Origin: Ruminococcus flavefaciens
Lineage (GTDB): Bacteria; Bacillota; Clostridia; Oscillospirales; Ruminococcaceae
Length of the DNA stretch: 61,286 nucleotides
Assembly (NCBI GenBank): GCA_902777125.1
Contig: CACYSQ010000012.1
Location: 1 to 61,286 of the forward strand
Reading direction: 5' to 3'
Shown one piece after another: positions 34,324 to 42,909 of the stretch; position 1 is the first letter of the stretch; every line of letters starts with the position of its first letter. Made by a program: the position numbers and the translations under genes. The notes beneath the pieces are model-generated. The model ran no database searches. It had not been told where the DNA came from and worked only from the letters and a program-made list of their open reading frames with translations.

Positions 34324-34914
34324 ATGAACAGGATAATCGACATTTCTCAGGAGGTCTTCTCCTGCCGCGTTTTCCCCGGTGACCCCTCCCCGGAGGGAAA
34401 CACCTCCCTGAGCATTGCAAACGGCGATATCTGCAACCTTACCGACTTTTCAATGTGCGCCCACAACGGTACTCACGCCGATGCGCCCTTCCACTTCATA
34501 AACAGCGGCAAAACGATAGACCAGCTCGGACTTGAGCCCTTTGTCGGGGACTGCTTCGTTGCCCGTCACGAGGGCGACGTAACTGCCGCGGACGCTGAAC
34601 GCATAATGGAAAAGGCAAGAGCTGCCGGTGCTGCCGAGCGTATCCTCATCGCAGGAAAAGTGACCGTTACCGCAGAGGCAGCGCGTGTTTTCGCAGGCAT
34701 ACTCCTTCTCGGGAACGAGAGCCAGACCGTCGGTCCGGAGGCTTCCCCGAAGGAGGTACACCTTATCCTTCTCGGTGCCGGGACTGTTCTGCTGGAGGGC
34801 ATCGTGCTTGACGATGTTGCCGAGGGGAAATACTTCCTGAGTGCCGCACCGCTGAACCTCGGCGGCTGTGACGGAGCACCATGCCGAGCATACCTCATAG
34901 GAGTTGAGAGTTGA
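34324..34914 (+). CDS. Cyclase / kynurenine-formamidase-like metal hydrolase
   Basis: A 196-residue protein of the cyclase family (PF04199 type). The signature HNGTHADAPFHF provides the metal-binding His and Asp residues; DISQEVFSCRVFPGDP is the usual start. Such enzymes hydrolyse N-formyl or related amides. It lies just upstream of the thiamine operon but before the TPP riboswitch promoter, so it is not under that control. The ribosome site is weak (AAAGATGATGAT). Confidence 0.85.
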   Translation: MNRIIDISQEVFSCRVFPGDPSPEGNTSLSIANGDICNLTDFSMCAHNGTHADAPFHFINSGKTIDQLGLEPFVGDCFVARHEGDVTAADAERIMEKARAAGAAERILIAGKVTVTAEAARVFAGILLLGNESQTVGPEASPKEVHLILLGAGTVLLEGIVLDDVAEGKYFLSAAPLNLGGCDGAPCRAYLIGVES

Positions 34915-34980
34915 AAGTTGAAAGTTGATTTGCAGGGAAAGGCGCACTCTATATTACTGTCAAACCAACGGCAACAAACC

Positions 34981-35005
34981 GTAGGGGCGGATATTATCCG
35001 CCCGC
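34981..35005. repeat. Palindromic repeat, family GTAGGGGCGG
   Basis: GTAGGGGCGG with GGGCGGAT/ATCCGCCC stem; reverse-oriented relative at 42752-42776 keeps the outer arms but changes the middle. Confidence 0.75.
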
Positions 35006-35070
35006 GGATAACAAACACACCACCGGCAGCGATGTAGGAACGCCCTTCCCTACTATTTCGATAAAAACTC

Positions 35071-35099
35071 TTGCTTTTTTTCAGCAGATGTGTTATAAT
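35071..35099 (+). promoter_or_regulatory. Promoter of thiamine operon
   Basis: TTGCTT (35071-35076), 17 bp, TATAAT (35094-35099). Confidence 0.75.
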
Positions 35100-35104
35100 A
35101 ACAA

Positions 35105-35231
35105 ATGGGGAGCTTGTGGACAGGCTGAGAGGAAGGTTTCACCTTCGACCCGTAACCTGATTTGGATAATGCCAACGTAGGGAAGCTGATAACGACTTTC
35201 AGGGAACTGCGCTGTGCGGTTCCCTTTTTTT
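35105..35231 (+). ncRNA. TPP riboswitch with terminator
   Basis: GGGGAGCTTG, GGCTGAGAGG, GACCCGTAACCTGATTTGG, ATAATGCCAACGTAGGGAAG are the conserved THI-box elements. AGGGAACTGC/GCGGTTCCCT (35201-35225) followed by TTTTTTT is the terminator that forms when thiamine pyrophosphate is bound. It begins 6 bases after the -10 element and controls thiS and the genes after it. Confidence 0.97.
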
Positions 35232-35243
35232 CGGAGGTATGCT

Positions 35244-35438
35244 ATGGTTAAGGTAAACGGCGAAATGCTCGATATGAACGGCAGAACGGTCACTGAGCTA
35301 CTTGCTGAGATGAACATCAGCGGTCAGCGCGTTGCCGTTGAACTGAACGAGGACATCGTCCCCAAGGCTAAGTACGGCGAGACCGTTCTCAGCGACGGCG
35401 ACAGCGTTGAGGTCGTCCGCTTTGTGGGAGGCGGCTGA
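35244..35438 (+). CDS. thiS: Sulfur carrier protein ThiS
   Basis: A 64-residue ubiquitin-like protein ending in the required Gly-Gly (VVRFVGGG, one extra Gly). Its C-terminal thiocarboxylate supplies sulfur to ThiG for thiazole synthesis. N-terminal MVKVNGEMLDMNG and the VAVELNEDIVPK strand are typical. GGAGG lies 7 bases before ATG 35244, directly after the riboswitch terminator. The thiF start overlaps the end closely (1 base apart). Confidence 0.95.
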   Translation: MVKVNGEMLDMNGRTVTELLAEMNISGQRVAVELNEDIVPKAKYGETVLSDGDSVEVVRFVGGG

Positions 35439-35439
35439 T

Positions 35440-36081
35440 ATGGCTGTCCCGACAAGGGAGGAGATGTACCGTGCCCTTAAGGAACGCCACGGCGCTGAAT
35501 TGCAGGCGAAGCTCTCTGCGGCTTCCGTTGCGGTCTGCGGACTTGGAGGCCTCGGCTCGAACATCGCTATTGCCCTCGCAAGGGCAGGTGTGGGACATCT
35601 TCACATCATGGACTTCGACTGCGTTGACATCTCGAACCTCAACCGGCAGCAGTATTTCCCGGAGCAGATAGGTCTGCCCAAGACCGAGGCTATGCTCGAT
35701 ACTCTCCGCAGGATAGCGCCTTACTGCGATATCAAGGCGGACTGCGTGAAACTCACAGAGGAGAATATCCCGGGGCTTCTGCGGAACGAGGAGATCGTCT
35801 GCGAGGCGTTCGACAGGGCTGACCAGAAGGCTATGCTGGTGAACTGTGTGCTGGAGAATATGCCGGAGAAGTACCTTGTGGCAGGCTCGGGCATGGCAGG
35901 CATAGGTCCCTCGAACCTCATAACGACAAAGCGCATAGCAAAGCGGTTTTACCTGTGCGGCGACGGCGTCAGCGACGCGGGCGAGGGTCTCGGACTTGTA
36001 TCCTCGCGTGTGCTGATATGTGCCGCTCATCAGGCAAACGCGATAATCCGGATAATCGCCGGAAAACTTGAAATAAATTGA
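35440..36081 (+). CDS. thiF: ThiF-family adenylyltransferase
   Basis: A 213-residue E1-like enzyme. [19 protein letters not shown] is the nucleotide-binding loop and [16 protein letters not shown] the conserved Asp/Arg region. It adenylates the ThiS C-terminus before sulfur transfer. This is the short form common in Clostridia, without the C-terminal zinc-binding cysteines of E. coli ThiF. ATG 35440 follows the thiS stop directly, implying coupled translation. Confidence 0.92.
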   Translation: MAVPTREEMYRALKERHGAELQAKLSAASVAVCGLGGLGSNIAIALARAGVGHLHIMDFDCVDISNLNRQQYFPEQIGLPKTEAMLDTLRRIAPYCDIKADCVKLTEENIPGLLRNEEIVCEAFDRADQKAMLVNCVLENMPEKYLVAGSGMAGIGPSNLITTKRIAKRFYLCGDGVSDAGEGLGLVSSRVLICAAHQANAIIRIIAGKLEIN

Positions 36082-36200
36082 GAATGCAGAATGGAGAATG
36101 GAGAATTGTTGTGTTCGCCTATCGGCGAACCATTTTAAATATTATCGCCTCAGCGATACATTCATTCTCAATTCTCAATTTTCAATTCTCAATTACAGTT
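36082..36200. repeat. Interspersed hairpin element inside the thi operon
   Basis: AGAATGCAGAATGGAGAATGG at the left and repeated AATTCTCAATT at the right form outer arms; inside are GTTCGCC/GGCGAAC and TATCGC/GCGATA hairpins. It fills the thiF-thiG gap, resembles a small MITE-like repeat and is followed by the thiG ribosome site AAAGGAG. Confidence 0.6.
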
Positions 36201-36215
36201 AAAGGAGCAATCACA

Positions 36216-36986
36216 ATGAAAGACGATAAGCTTATTTTAGGCGGTCACGAATTTACTTCGAGATTTATTCTCGGTTCCGGCAAATACTCCCTCAGCCTCA
36301 TCGAGGCTGCTGTCAAGTACGCCGGCGCTCAGATAATCACTCTCGCAGTCCGCCGCACCAATTCCAAGGAGCACGAGAATATCCTCGACTATATCCCCGA
36401 GGGCGTTACGCTTCTCCCGAACACCTCCGGTGCAAGAAATGCGGACGAGGCTGTCCGCATCGCAAGACTTGCCCGTGAGCTCGGCTGCGGTGACTTCGTA
36501 AAGGTCGAGATAATGCGCGATACCAAGTACCTCCTCCCCGACAATCAGGAGACGATAAAGGCTACCGAGATACTCGCAAAGGAGGGCTTCATCGTAATGC
36601 CCTATATGTACCCCGACCTCAACGCTGCCCGCGACCTTGTGAATGCCGGTGCAGCCTCGGTAATGCCTCTTGCTTCGCCTATCGGCTCTAACAAGGGACT
36701 TGCAACTCGCGATTTCATTCAGATACTCATTGACGAGATAGACCTGCCGATAATCGTTGACGCCGGCATCGGACGTCCCTCACAGGCTTGCGAGGCTATG
36801 GAAATGGGCGCTGCTGCGGTAATGTCGAACACTGCCCTTGCTACGGCAGGCGACCTCCCCGTTATGGCGGACGCTTTCCGTCAGGCTGTTGAAGCCGGAA
36901 GAAAGGCATACCTCTCGGGGCTCGGACGAGTTCTCACAAGAGGGGCAGCACCCTCCGATACACTCATCGGATTCCTGCGCGACTGA
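36216..36986 (+). CDS. thiG: Thiazole synthase ThiG
   Basis: A 256-residue TIM-barrel enzyme. [14 protein letters not shown] at the N-terminus, [39 protein letters not shown] and [19 protein letters not shown] are all conserved. It condenses 1-deoxyxylulose 5-phosphate, dehydroglycine and ThiS thiocarboxylate to the thiazole phosphate. ATG 36216 follows AAAGGAG; the in-frame extension upstream is repeat sequence and is not coding. Confidence 0.97.
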   Translation: MKDDKLILGGHEFTSRFILGSGKYSLSLIEAAVKYAGAQIITLAVRRTNSKEHENILDYIPEGVTLLPNTSGARNADEAVRIARLARELGCGDFVKVEIMRDTKYLLPDNQETIKATEILAKEGFIVMPYMYPDLNAARDLVNAGAASVMPLASPIGSNKGLATRDFIQILIDEIDLPIIVDAGIGRPSQACEAMEMGAAAVMSNTALATAGDLPVMADAFRQAVEAGRKAYLSGLGRVLTRGAAPSDTLIGFLRD

Positions 36987-37050
36987 GCGGTGAGCCACCG
37001 CGGGCTTCCACGGGTCGCCCCTGAGGGGCTTGCGTTCTTACAAACCGACA

Positions 37051-37190
37051 GTCTGCTTTCGCACACGTTGGTTTATACTGCCGTGAGCGATCAGGAAATT
37101 GACCGTTTGTAATTACTGAACGAGCTTGCGAGTGACAACGTGGAGGGCAGCGCGGACTCCGCGCCTGCTTTCGCCCACGATAGTTATATT
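37051..37190. repeat. Degenerate copies of the 111-bp repeat unit
   Basis: GTCTGCTTTCGCACACG (37051-37067) is the exact reverse complement of the start of the 30428 array. About 40 bases later, GAACGAGCTTGCGAGTGACAA and CGTGGAGGGCAGCG resemble the middle of that unit on the plus strand. This occupies the thiG-thiH gap of 257 bases; no gene is seen there. Confidence 0.7.
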
Positions 37191-37243
37191 AATGCGTACA
37201 ACTTTCAACTCTAAGAAACTCTGAAAAGAGGCAAGGTAAAGAA

Positions 37244-38497
37244 ATGGATAACAATTATTTTGTGGATTCGGACAAGCTTTCCGAAGCCGCACTTGAAAAG
37301 AAGCACCGCTTGGAAAGCGACCCTTCCTCCCGTACTGACCATATGCAGTACATGGAGGGTATGGAACGCATCAGTTCCGATATCATGGACCGGGTACTCT
37401 CCGAAATGAACTCCTACGACTGCAATTCCTACACCTATGCGGACGTAAGAGCTGCACTCGCACACGACACCTGCACCGTCGAGGACTTCAAGGCTCTGCT
37501 CTCACCTGCTGCCGAGCCCTTCCTCGAAAAAATGGCTGAAAAAGCCCGTCTCGAGACACAGAAGCACTTCGGCAATACGGTCTACCTGTTCACTCCGCTG
37601 TATATCGCCAATTACTGCGAGAATTACTGCGTCTACTGCGGCTTCAACTGCTACAACGATATCCGCCGCATGAAGCTCAACATGGAACAGATAGAGCACG
37701 AAATGAAGGTCATCGCGGACAGCGGCATGGAGGAGATCCTCATTCTCACCGGCGAGAGCCGTGCTCAGAGCAGCGTCGAGTATATCGGCGAAGCCTGCAA
37801 GCTCGCCCGGAAATACTTCCGCATGGTCGGTATCGAGATATACCCCGTCAATACCGACGAGTACCGCTACCTCCACGAATGCGGCGTGGACTACGTCACG
37901 GTCTTTCAGGAGACCTACAACAGCGACCGCTATGAACAGCTTCACCTCCTCGGTCACAAGAGGGTGTTCCCCTACCGTTTCGAGGCTCAGGAACGTGCTC
38001 TAATGGCTGGTATGCGCGGCGTGGCAGGTTCGGCTCTGCTCGGACTTTCCGACTTCCGCAAGGACGCTCTCGCAAGCGCTCTCCATATGTACTACCTACA
38101 GAGAAAGTACCCGCAGGCTGAGATATCGCTGTCATGTCCAAGACTACGTCCCATAATCAACAACGATGAGATAAACCCTCTCGACGTTCACGAAAAACAG
38201 CTCTGTCAGGTGCTTTGCGCCTACAGGATATTCCTCCCGTTCTGCGGCATAACCGTTTCTTCAAGGGAAAGCAAGACCTTCCGCGACGGCATCGTCAAGA
38301 TCGCCGCTACAAAGGTCTCAGCCGGTGTTTCGACCGGTATCGGCGACCACGAGAGCAAGTACACCGGCAAGGAGGCTGACACTGCCGAGGGCGACGAACA
38401 GTTCGAGATAAACGACGGCAGAAGCTTCGACCAGATGTACAAGGATATGTCCGGCGAAGGTCTCCAGCCCGTCCTCAACGACTACCTCTATGTCTGA
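37244..38497 (+). CDS. thiH: 2-iminoacetate synthase ThiH
   Basis: A 417-residue radical-SAM enzyme; the cluster motif is CENYCVYCGF (C-x3-C-x2-C). It cleaves tyrosine to dehydroglycine (2-iminoacetate) and p-cresol, the oxygen-independent route matching an anaerobe. ETYNSDRYEQLHLLGHKRVF, SLSCPRLRP and GVSTGIGDHE are typical ThiH motifs. AAGAGGCAAGG precedes the start weakly. Its stop overlaps the start of the tenI-like gene by eight bases. Confidence 0.95.
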   Translation: MDNNYFVDSDKLSEAALEKKHRLESDPSSRTDHMQYMEGMERISSDIMDRVLSEMNSYDCNSYTYADVRAALAHDTCTVEDFKALLSPAAEPFLEKMAEKARLETQKHFGNTVYLFTPLYIANYCENYCVYCGFNCYNDIRRMKLNMEQIEHEMKVIADSGMEEILILTGESRAQSSVEYIGEACKLARKYFRMVGIEIYPVNTDEYRYLHECGVDYVTVFQETYNSDRYEQLHLLGHKRVFPYRFEAQERALMAGMRGVAGSALLGLSDFRKDALASALHMYYLQRKYPQAEISLSCPRLRPIINNDEINPLDVHEKQLCQVLCAYRIFLPFCGITVSSRESKTFRDGIVKIAATKVSAGVSTGIGDHESKYTGKEADTAEGDEQFEINDGRSFDQMYKDMSGEGLQPVLNDYLYV

Positions 38498-39089
38498 TAT
38501 CATCTGCGTCACGAACCGGAAGCTCTGCGGCGGAGACTTCCTCGCTCAGATCGAAAAAGTCGCCGCTGCCCGTCCGAAAGCACTGATCCTCCGCGAAAAG
38601 GATATGTCCCCGGAGGAATACGGTCAGCTCGCAGGACGGGTCATGGAGATCTGCCGGAGATACGGCATTCCGTGCATTCTTCACAGCTTCACGGACATTG
38701 CAATTGAACTCGGTGCCGATGCGGTACACCTTCCGCTCCCAAAACTGCTCGAACTGCCCGATGAGATGAAGTCCCGTTTCAGGCGCATCGGTGCCTCCTG
38801 CCACTCGGTAAGCGACGCCGTTTCCGCAGAAAAAGCAGGGGCAGCCTACATAACTGCCGGTCATATTTTCGCTACCGACTGCAAAAAAGGACTCCCTCCG
38901 CGGGGACTTGACTTTCTCCGCGAGGTCTGCGGCTCGGTGAGCGTTCCGGTCTACGCTATCGGCGGTATATCGCCGCAAAATATCAGTGAAGTCCTCGCCT
39001 GCGGCGCTGCCGGAGGCTGCATTATGAGCGGTCTTATGAGGTGTCAAGACCCGCTCGCCTACCTCGGAGGTGAAGACCATGTTCGATAA
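38490..39089 (+). CDS. tenI: TenI-like thiazole tautomerase
   Basis: A 199-residue TIM barrel of the ThiE/TenI family: IICVTNRKLCGGDF, ALILREKDMSPEEY, GASCHSVSDAVSAEKAGAAY and VYAIGGISPQNI. Compared with ThiE it lacks the pyrophosphate-site QLR-DK and NDN motifs (RLREK and LHSF here) but keeps His in CHS, as in TenI, which aromatises the thiazole carboxylate made by ThiG. Hence the assignment as TenI rather than a second ThiE; the symbol is by similarity. Confidence 0.8.
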   Translation: MSDIICVTNRKLCGGDFLAQIEKVAAARPKALILREKDMSPEEYGQLAGRVMEICRRYGIPCILHSFTDIAIELGADAVHLPLPKLLELPDEMKSRFRRIGASCHSVSDAVSAEKAGAAYITAGHIFATDCKKGLPPRGLDFLREVCGSVSVPVYAIGGISPQNISEVLACGAAGGCIMSGLMRCQDPLAYLGGEDHVR

Positions 39090-39702
39090 GAAATACCTCA
39101 AGCTTTACGCTATTACCGACCGCGGCTGTCTTCGCGGACGCGACCTCGCAGAACAGGTCGAGCTTGCGATACTCGGCGGTGTTACCTGCGTTCAGCTCCG
39201 CGACAAGGGCGTCAGCGACCGCGAACTGCTCTCGGAGGCGAAGCTCCTCATGAGCGTTTGCCGTCCCTACGGCGTACCGCTAATAATCAACGATAACTGG
39301 CAGGTCGCTCTCCACAGCGGCGCGGACGGCGTTCACGTCGGCATAGAGGACGCTCCCGTTGACGAGATAAGAAGCGCTGCCGGCGAACGATTCGTCATCG
39401 GTGCGACCGCAAAAACTATCCATCAGGCTCAGCACGCAGCAGCCTGCGGTGCGGATTACCTCGGCGTGGGCGCAGTATTTCCCTCCCCCACCAAGAAAAA
39501 CGCCCTCCGTATTACCCCGGATATGCTCCGCGGGATATGTGCCTCGGTAAGGATACCGGTGTGCGCTATCGGCGGTATCTCAAAGGATAACGTCAGCGAG
39601 ATAAAAGGCTGCGGACAAGCCGGTATCGCCGTTGTCTCCGCAGTTTTCGCCCCGGACGACGTCAGGCAGGCTGCATCTGAACTCGTTCAGCTGATTGGCT
39701 GA
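39079..39702 (+). CDS. thiE: Thiamine-phosphate synthase ThiE
   Basis: A 207-residue TIM barrel with all ThiE motifs: LYAITDRG, CVQLRDKGVSDRELL, LIINDNWQVA, GADGVHVG, IGATAKTIHQA, YLGVGAVFPSPTKK and CAIGGIS. It joins HMP-pyrophosphate and thiazole phosphate to thiamine phosphate. ATG 39079 is preferred, 8 bases after GGAGG, and overlaps the tenI-like gene by 11 bases; the GTG at 39070 is the alternative. Confidence 0.95.
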   Translation: MFDKKYLKLYAITDRGCLRGRDLAEQVELAILGGVTCVQLRDKGVSDRELLSEAKLLMSVCRPYGVPLIINDNWQVALHSGADGVHVGIEDAPVDEIRSAAGERFVIGATAKTIHQAQHAAACGADYLGVGAVFPSPTKKNALRITPDMLRGICASVRIPVCAIGGISKDNVSEIKGCGQAGIAVVSAVFAPDDVRQAASELVQLIG

Positions 39703-39732
39703 CCCGTTGCAGATACAAGCGGCAAACTGATC

Positions 39733-39764
39733 GGGGGAGAACCCTTTTTCAAAAGGGTTTCCCT
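39733..39764. repeat. Hairpin repeat between thiE and thiD
   Basis: GGGAGAACCCTTTT pairs with AAAAGGGTTTCCC. It resembles a widespread interspersed hairpin of gut Firmicutes; as it lacks a T tract, read-through into thiD is expected. Confidence 0.6.
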
Positions 39765-39823
39765 CAATAAATCTGTTACTTGTAACTGTAACGGATAAAC
39801 CAAATAACCGAAAGGAGAATCAG

Positions 39824-40624
39824 ATGAAGACAGCATTGACTATCGCCGGGAGTGACAGCTCCGGCGGTGCAGGAATACAGGCAGACATCAAGACAATGAC
39901 GATGAACGGAGTATATGCGATGAGTGCGGTGACGGCTCTCACGGCTCAGAACACCACGGGTGTACGGGCGGTAAGCGCTGTGACGCCGGAATTTCTCCGT
40001 CAGCAGATAGACGCGGTTTTCGAGGACATCAGACCGGACGCTGTAAAGATAGGCATGGTATCAGATGCGGCACTGGTTGAGGTCATTGCGGAAAGGCTGC
40101 GTCACTACGAGGTCGAGAACATTATCGTTGACCCGGTAGCTATTTCCACAAGCGGCTCGAAGCTCAGCTCCACGGAGGCTTACGATGCGCTGAAAAAGCT
40201 GCTCCTGCCCATTGCGGCGCTTGCAACCCCCAATATCCCGGAGGCAGAGCTGCTTTCCGGAATGACTATCCCGGACGAGGACGGTATGCTTGCTGCGGCT
40301 AAGGCTATAACTGAAAAATTCGGCTGCAACGTCCTTGTCAAGGGCGGTCACAGCGTGAATGACGCCAACGACATTCTCTACCGTCTCAACGGCTCGCACT
40401 ACTGGTTCACCGGCAAGCGTGTGGACAACCCAAATACCCACGGCACAGGCTGTACGCTTTCGAGTGCTATCGCGGCTAACCTCGCAAAGGGGCTTTCCAT
40501 GCCGGAGGCTATACAGCGTGCAAAGGACTACATTTCCGGCGCACTCGGAGCAATGCTCGTCCTCGGCCACGGCAGCGGTCCGCTTGACCATATGTTTGAT
40601 CTTAAAAGTAAATTTGCGGACTGA
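39824..40624 (+). CDS. thiD: HMP/HMP-phosphate kinase ThiD
   Basis: A 266-residue ribokinase-fold enzyme: ALTIAGSDSSGGAGIQADIK, NIIVDPVAISTSGSKL, NVLVKGGH and the anion-hole NTHGTGCTLSSAIAANLA. It phosphorylates hydroxymethylpyrimidine and its phosphate to the pyrophosphate used by ThiE. GAAAGGAG lies 7 bases before ATG 39824. Confidence 0.96.
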   Translation: MKTALTIAGSDSSGGAGIQADIKTMTMNGVYAMSAVTALTAQNTTGVRAVSAVTPEFLRQQIDAVFEDIRPDAVKIGMVSDAALVEVIAERLRHYEVENIIVDPVAISTSGSKLSSTEAYDALKKLLLPIAALATPNIPEAELLSGMTIPDEDGMLAAAKAITEKFGCNVLVKGGHSVNDANDILYRLNGSHYWFTGKRVDNPNTHGTGCTLSSAIAANLAKGLSMPEAIQRAKDYISGALGAMLVLGHGSGPLDHMFDLKSKFAD

Positions 40625-40644
40625 CCGCACGAAAGGAATAATCT

Positions 40645-41958
40645 ATGAGAAATTACAGCACACAGATGGAAGCAGCCAAAAAAGGCATCATCACTCCCGA
40701 AATGGAGATCGTCGCAAAGAAGGAGTACATCGAGCCCGAACAGCTCCGTGAGCTCGTTGCTAAGGGCGAGGTCGCCATTCCCTGCAACATCAACCACAAG
40801 TCCATTTCACCCGAGGGCATCGGTACCCGTATGCGTACCAAGATCAACGTGAACCTCGGTATCTCCGGCGATGTCAAGGACTATGACATGGAAATGGAAA
40901 AGGTCGATATGGCACTGAAATTCGGCGCTGAGGCTATCATGGACCTCAGCAACTACGGCAAGACCAACAAGTTCCGTCAGGCTCTCGTTGAGAAGTCGCC
41001 CGCTATGATAGGAACAGTTCCGATGTACGATGCTATCGGCTACCTCGACAAGGACCTCCTCGAGATCACCGCGAAGGACTTCCTCAGAGTTGTCCGTGCT
41101 CACGCTGAGGAGGGCGTTGACTTCATGACGATACACGCCGGCATCAACAAGCGTGCAGTCGAGGCTTTCGTCCGTGACAAGAGAAAAATGAACATCGTTT
41201 CCCGCGGAGGCTCGCTGCTTTTCGCTTGGATGGCTATGACGGGCAATGAGAACCCCTTCTATGAATACTACGACGAGGTGCTCGATATCCTCCGCGAATT
41301 CGACGTTACTATCAGCCTCGGAGATGCACTCCGTCCCGGCTGTCTCGACGATGCTACCGACGGCGGTCAGATTGCGGAACTCATCGAGCTCGGCGCACTC
41401 ACCGAACGCGCATGGGCTAAGGACGTTCAGGTAATGGTCGAGGGTCCCGGTCACATGGCTATGGATCAGATCGCGGCAAACATGAAGCTCCAGAAGCGCA
41501 TCTGCCACAATGCCCCGTTCTACGTCCTCGGACCTCTCGTTTCCGATATTTTCCCCGGCTACGACCACATCACCTCGGCTATCGGAGGTGCTATCGCTGC
41601 CGCAAACGGTGCGGACTTTCTCTGCTATGTCACACCTGCCGAGCATCTTCGTCTTCCGGACGCTGATGACGTTAAGGAGGGTGTAATCGCAAGCCGTATC
41701 GCCGCTCACGCTGCCGATATCGCAAAGGGCGTTCCCCACGCTATGGACGCTGACAACGCTATGGCAAAGGCTCGTCACGCTCTCGACTGGGAGGAGATGT
41801 TCAAGGTCGCTGTTGACCCCGAAAAGGCTCGCCGCTACTACGAGAGCACTCCCATTGCCGAGCGCCACACCTGCTCAATGTGCGGAAAGATGTGCGCTGT
41901 AAGGACTACCAACATGATACTCAACGGCGAAAAGGTCGAATTCTGCACAGAAAAATAA
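40645..41958 (+). CDS. thiC: Phosphomethylpyrimidine synthase ThiC
   Basis: A 437-residue non-canonical radical-SAM enzyme. The C-terminal cluster motif is CSMCGKMC (C-x2-C-x4-C type: [10 protein letters not shown]), with [38 protein letters not shown] and [12 protein letters not shown]. It converts 5-aminoimidazole ribotide to HMP phosphate. It is the short form without the N-terminal extension of E. coli ThiC, usual in anaerobes. GAAAGGA precedes the start. Confidence 0.97.
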   Translation: MRNYSTQMEAAKKGIITPEMEIVAKKEYIEPEQLRELVAKGEVAIPCNINHKSISPEGIGTRMRTKINVNLGISGDVKDYDMEMEKVDMALKFGAEAIMDLSNYGKTNKFRQALVEKSPAMIGTVPMYDAIGYLDKDLLEITAKDFLRVVRAHAEEGVDFMTIHAGINKRAVEAFVRDKRKMNIVSRGGSLLFAWMAMTGNENPFYEYYDEVLDILREFDVTISLGDALRPGCLDDATDGGQIAELIELGALTERAWAKDVQVMVEGPGHMAMDQIAANMKLQKRICHNAPFYVLGPLVSDIFPGYDHITSAIGGAIAAANGADFLCYVTPAEHLRLPDADDVKEGVIASRIAAHAADIAKGVPHAMDADNAMAKARHALDWEEMFKVAVDPEKARRYYESTPIAERHTCSMCGKMCAVRTTNMILNGEKVEFCTEK

Positions 41959-41980
41959 CCGTCATAAGGAGTTGACCGAT

Positions 41981-42679
41981 ATGCTTGAAGAACTGAAAAA
42001 GAGGGTTCTCGAAGCCAATCTTATACTGCCGAGAGAGGGACTCGTCAAGTTCACATGGGGCAATGCCTCCGGTATCGACCGTGAACGCGGACTTGTCGTG
42101 ATAAAGCCCTCCGGAGTTGAATACGACACCATGACCGCGGACGATATGGTGGTCGTGGATATGGAGGGGAATACGGTCGAGGGCAGCTATCGTCCGTCAA
42201 GCGACACCCTCACTCATCTTGAGCTGTACAAGGCTTTCCCGGAGGTAGGCGGCGTAGTCCACACCCACAGCAAATGGGCAGTCACCTTTGCACAGGCTGG
42301 CAGAGGTTTAGTACCTTTAGGTACTACCCACGCCGACACCTTTTACGGTGAGGTCCCCTGCACCCGTCTTCTTACTCCCGAGGAAATAGCCGGCGAATAC
42401 GAAAAAGAGACCGGAAGAGTTATTGTTGAGACCTTCCGCAATACAGACCCGCTCTCTATACCGGCAGCTCTTGTCTACCGTCACGGTCCTTTCACATGGG
42501 GAAGGGACTGCCTCGAAGCGGTACACAATTCGGTCATACTTGAAGAGGTCGCATTCATGAACTTCCACAGTCTCATGCTCGAACCCGGACTTGGCGCGAT
42601 ACAGCGCGAGCTGCTCGACCGCCACTACCTCCGCAAGCACGGCAGCAATGCCTATTACGGACAAAGCTCTAATAACTAA
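41981..42679 (+). CDS. araD: L-ribulose-5-phosphate 4-epimerase / class II aldolase
   Basis: A 232-residue protein. [48 protein letters not shown], the metal-binding [15 protein letters not shown] and [10 protein letters not shown] match AraD. It interconverts L-ribulose 5-phosphate and D-xylulose 5-phosphate. ATG 41981 is chosen 9 bases after AAGGAG and starts as in other AraD proteins; a TTG at 41972 is less likely. It begins 22 bases after thiC with no terminator between, so it is probably in the TPP-regulated message. Confidence 0.9.
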   Translation: MLEELKKRVLEANLILPREGLVKFTWGNASGIDRERGLVVIKPSGVEYDTMTADDMVVVDMEGNTVEGSYRPSSDTLTHLELYKAFPEVGGVVHTHSKWAVTFAQAGRGLVPLGTTHADTFYGEVPCTRLLTPEEIAGEYEKETGRVIVETFRNTDPLSIPAALVYRHGPFTWGRDCLEAVHNSVILEEVAFMNFHSLMLEPGLGAIQRELLDRHYLRKHGSNAYYGQSSNN

Positions 42680-42751
42680 GGAATCGGTTTGTAGGGAACG
42701 GCGCCATCGGATTTCCCTACACGGCGTTGCTGACGGTGCATTTTGTTATCT

Positions 42752-42776
42752 GCGGGCGGCGGAACGCCGCCCCTAC
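42752..42776. repeat. Palindromic repeat, family GTAGGGGCGG (reverse)
   Basis: GCGGGCGGCGGAACGCCGCC followed by CCTAC is the reverse-oriented relative of 34981-35005. Neighbouring TGTAGGGAACGGCG and TTTCCCTACACGGCG (42690-42727) add a further inverted pair. Confidence 0.75.
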
Positions 42777-42879
42777 AACTTGTTCCGGAACATTATTCAG
42801 ATCAGTCCGCATATGCGGACACCACAACTCTCAGCTTTCAACTCTCCACTCTAAACTATAATTACGAATTATGCATTGA

Positions 42880-42905
42880 AAAAGGGACGCTTTCGCGTCC
42901 CTTTT
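42880..42905. terminator. Bidirectional terminator
   Basis: AAAAGGGACGC/GCGTCCCTTTT with TTTC loop, between araD and the convergent GH43 gene. Confidence 0.9.
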
Positions 42906-42909
42906 GTTG

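Noticed and set aside
38490-39089. Second thiE
   Set aside because: It lacks the ThiE pyrophosphate and NDN motifs, and TenI is expected in this pathway.
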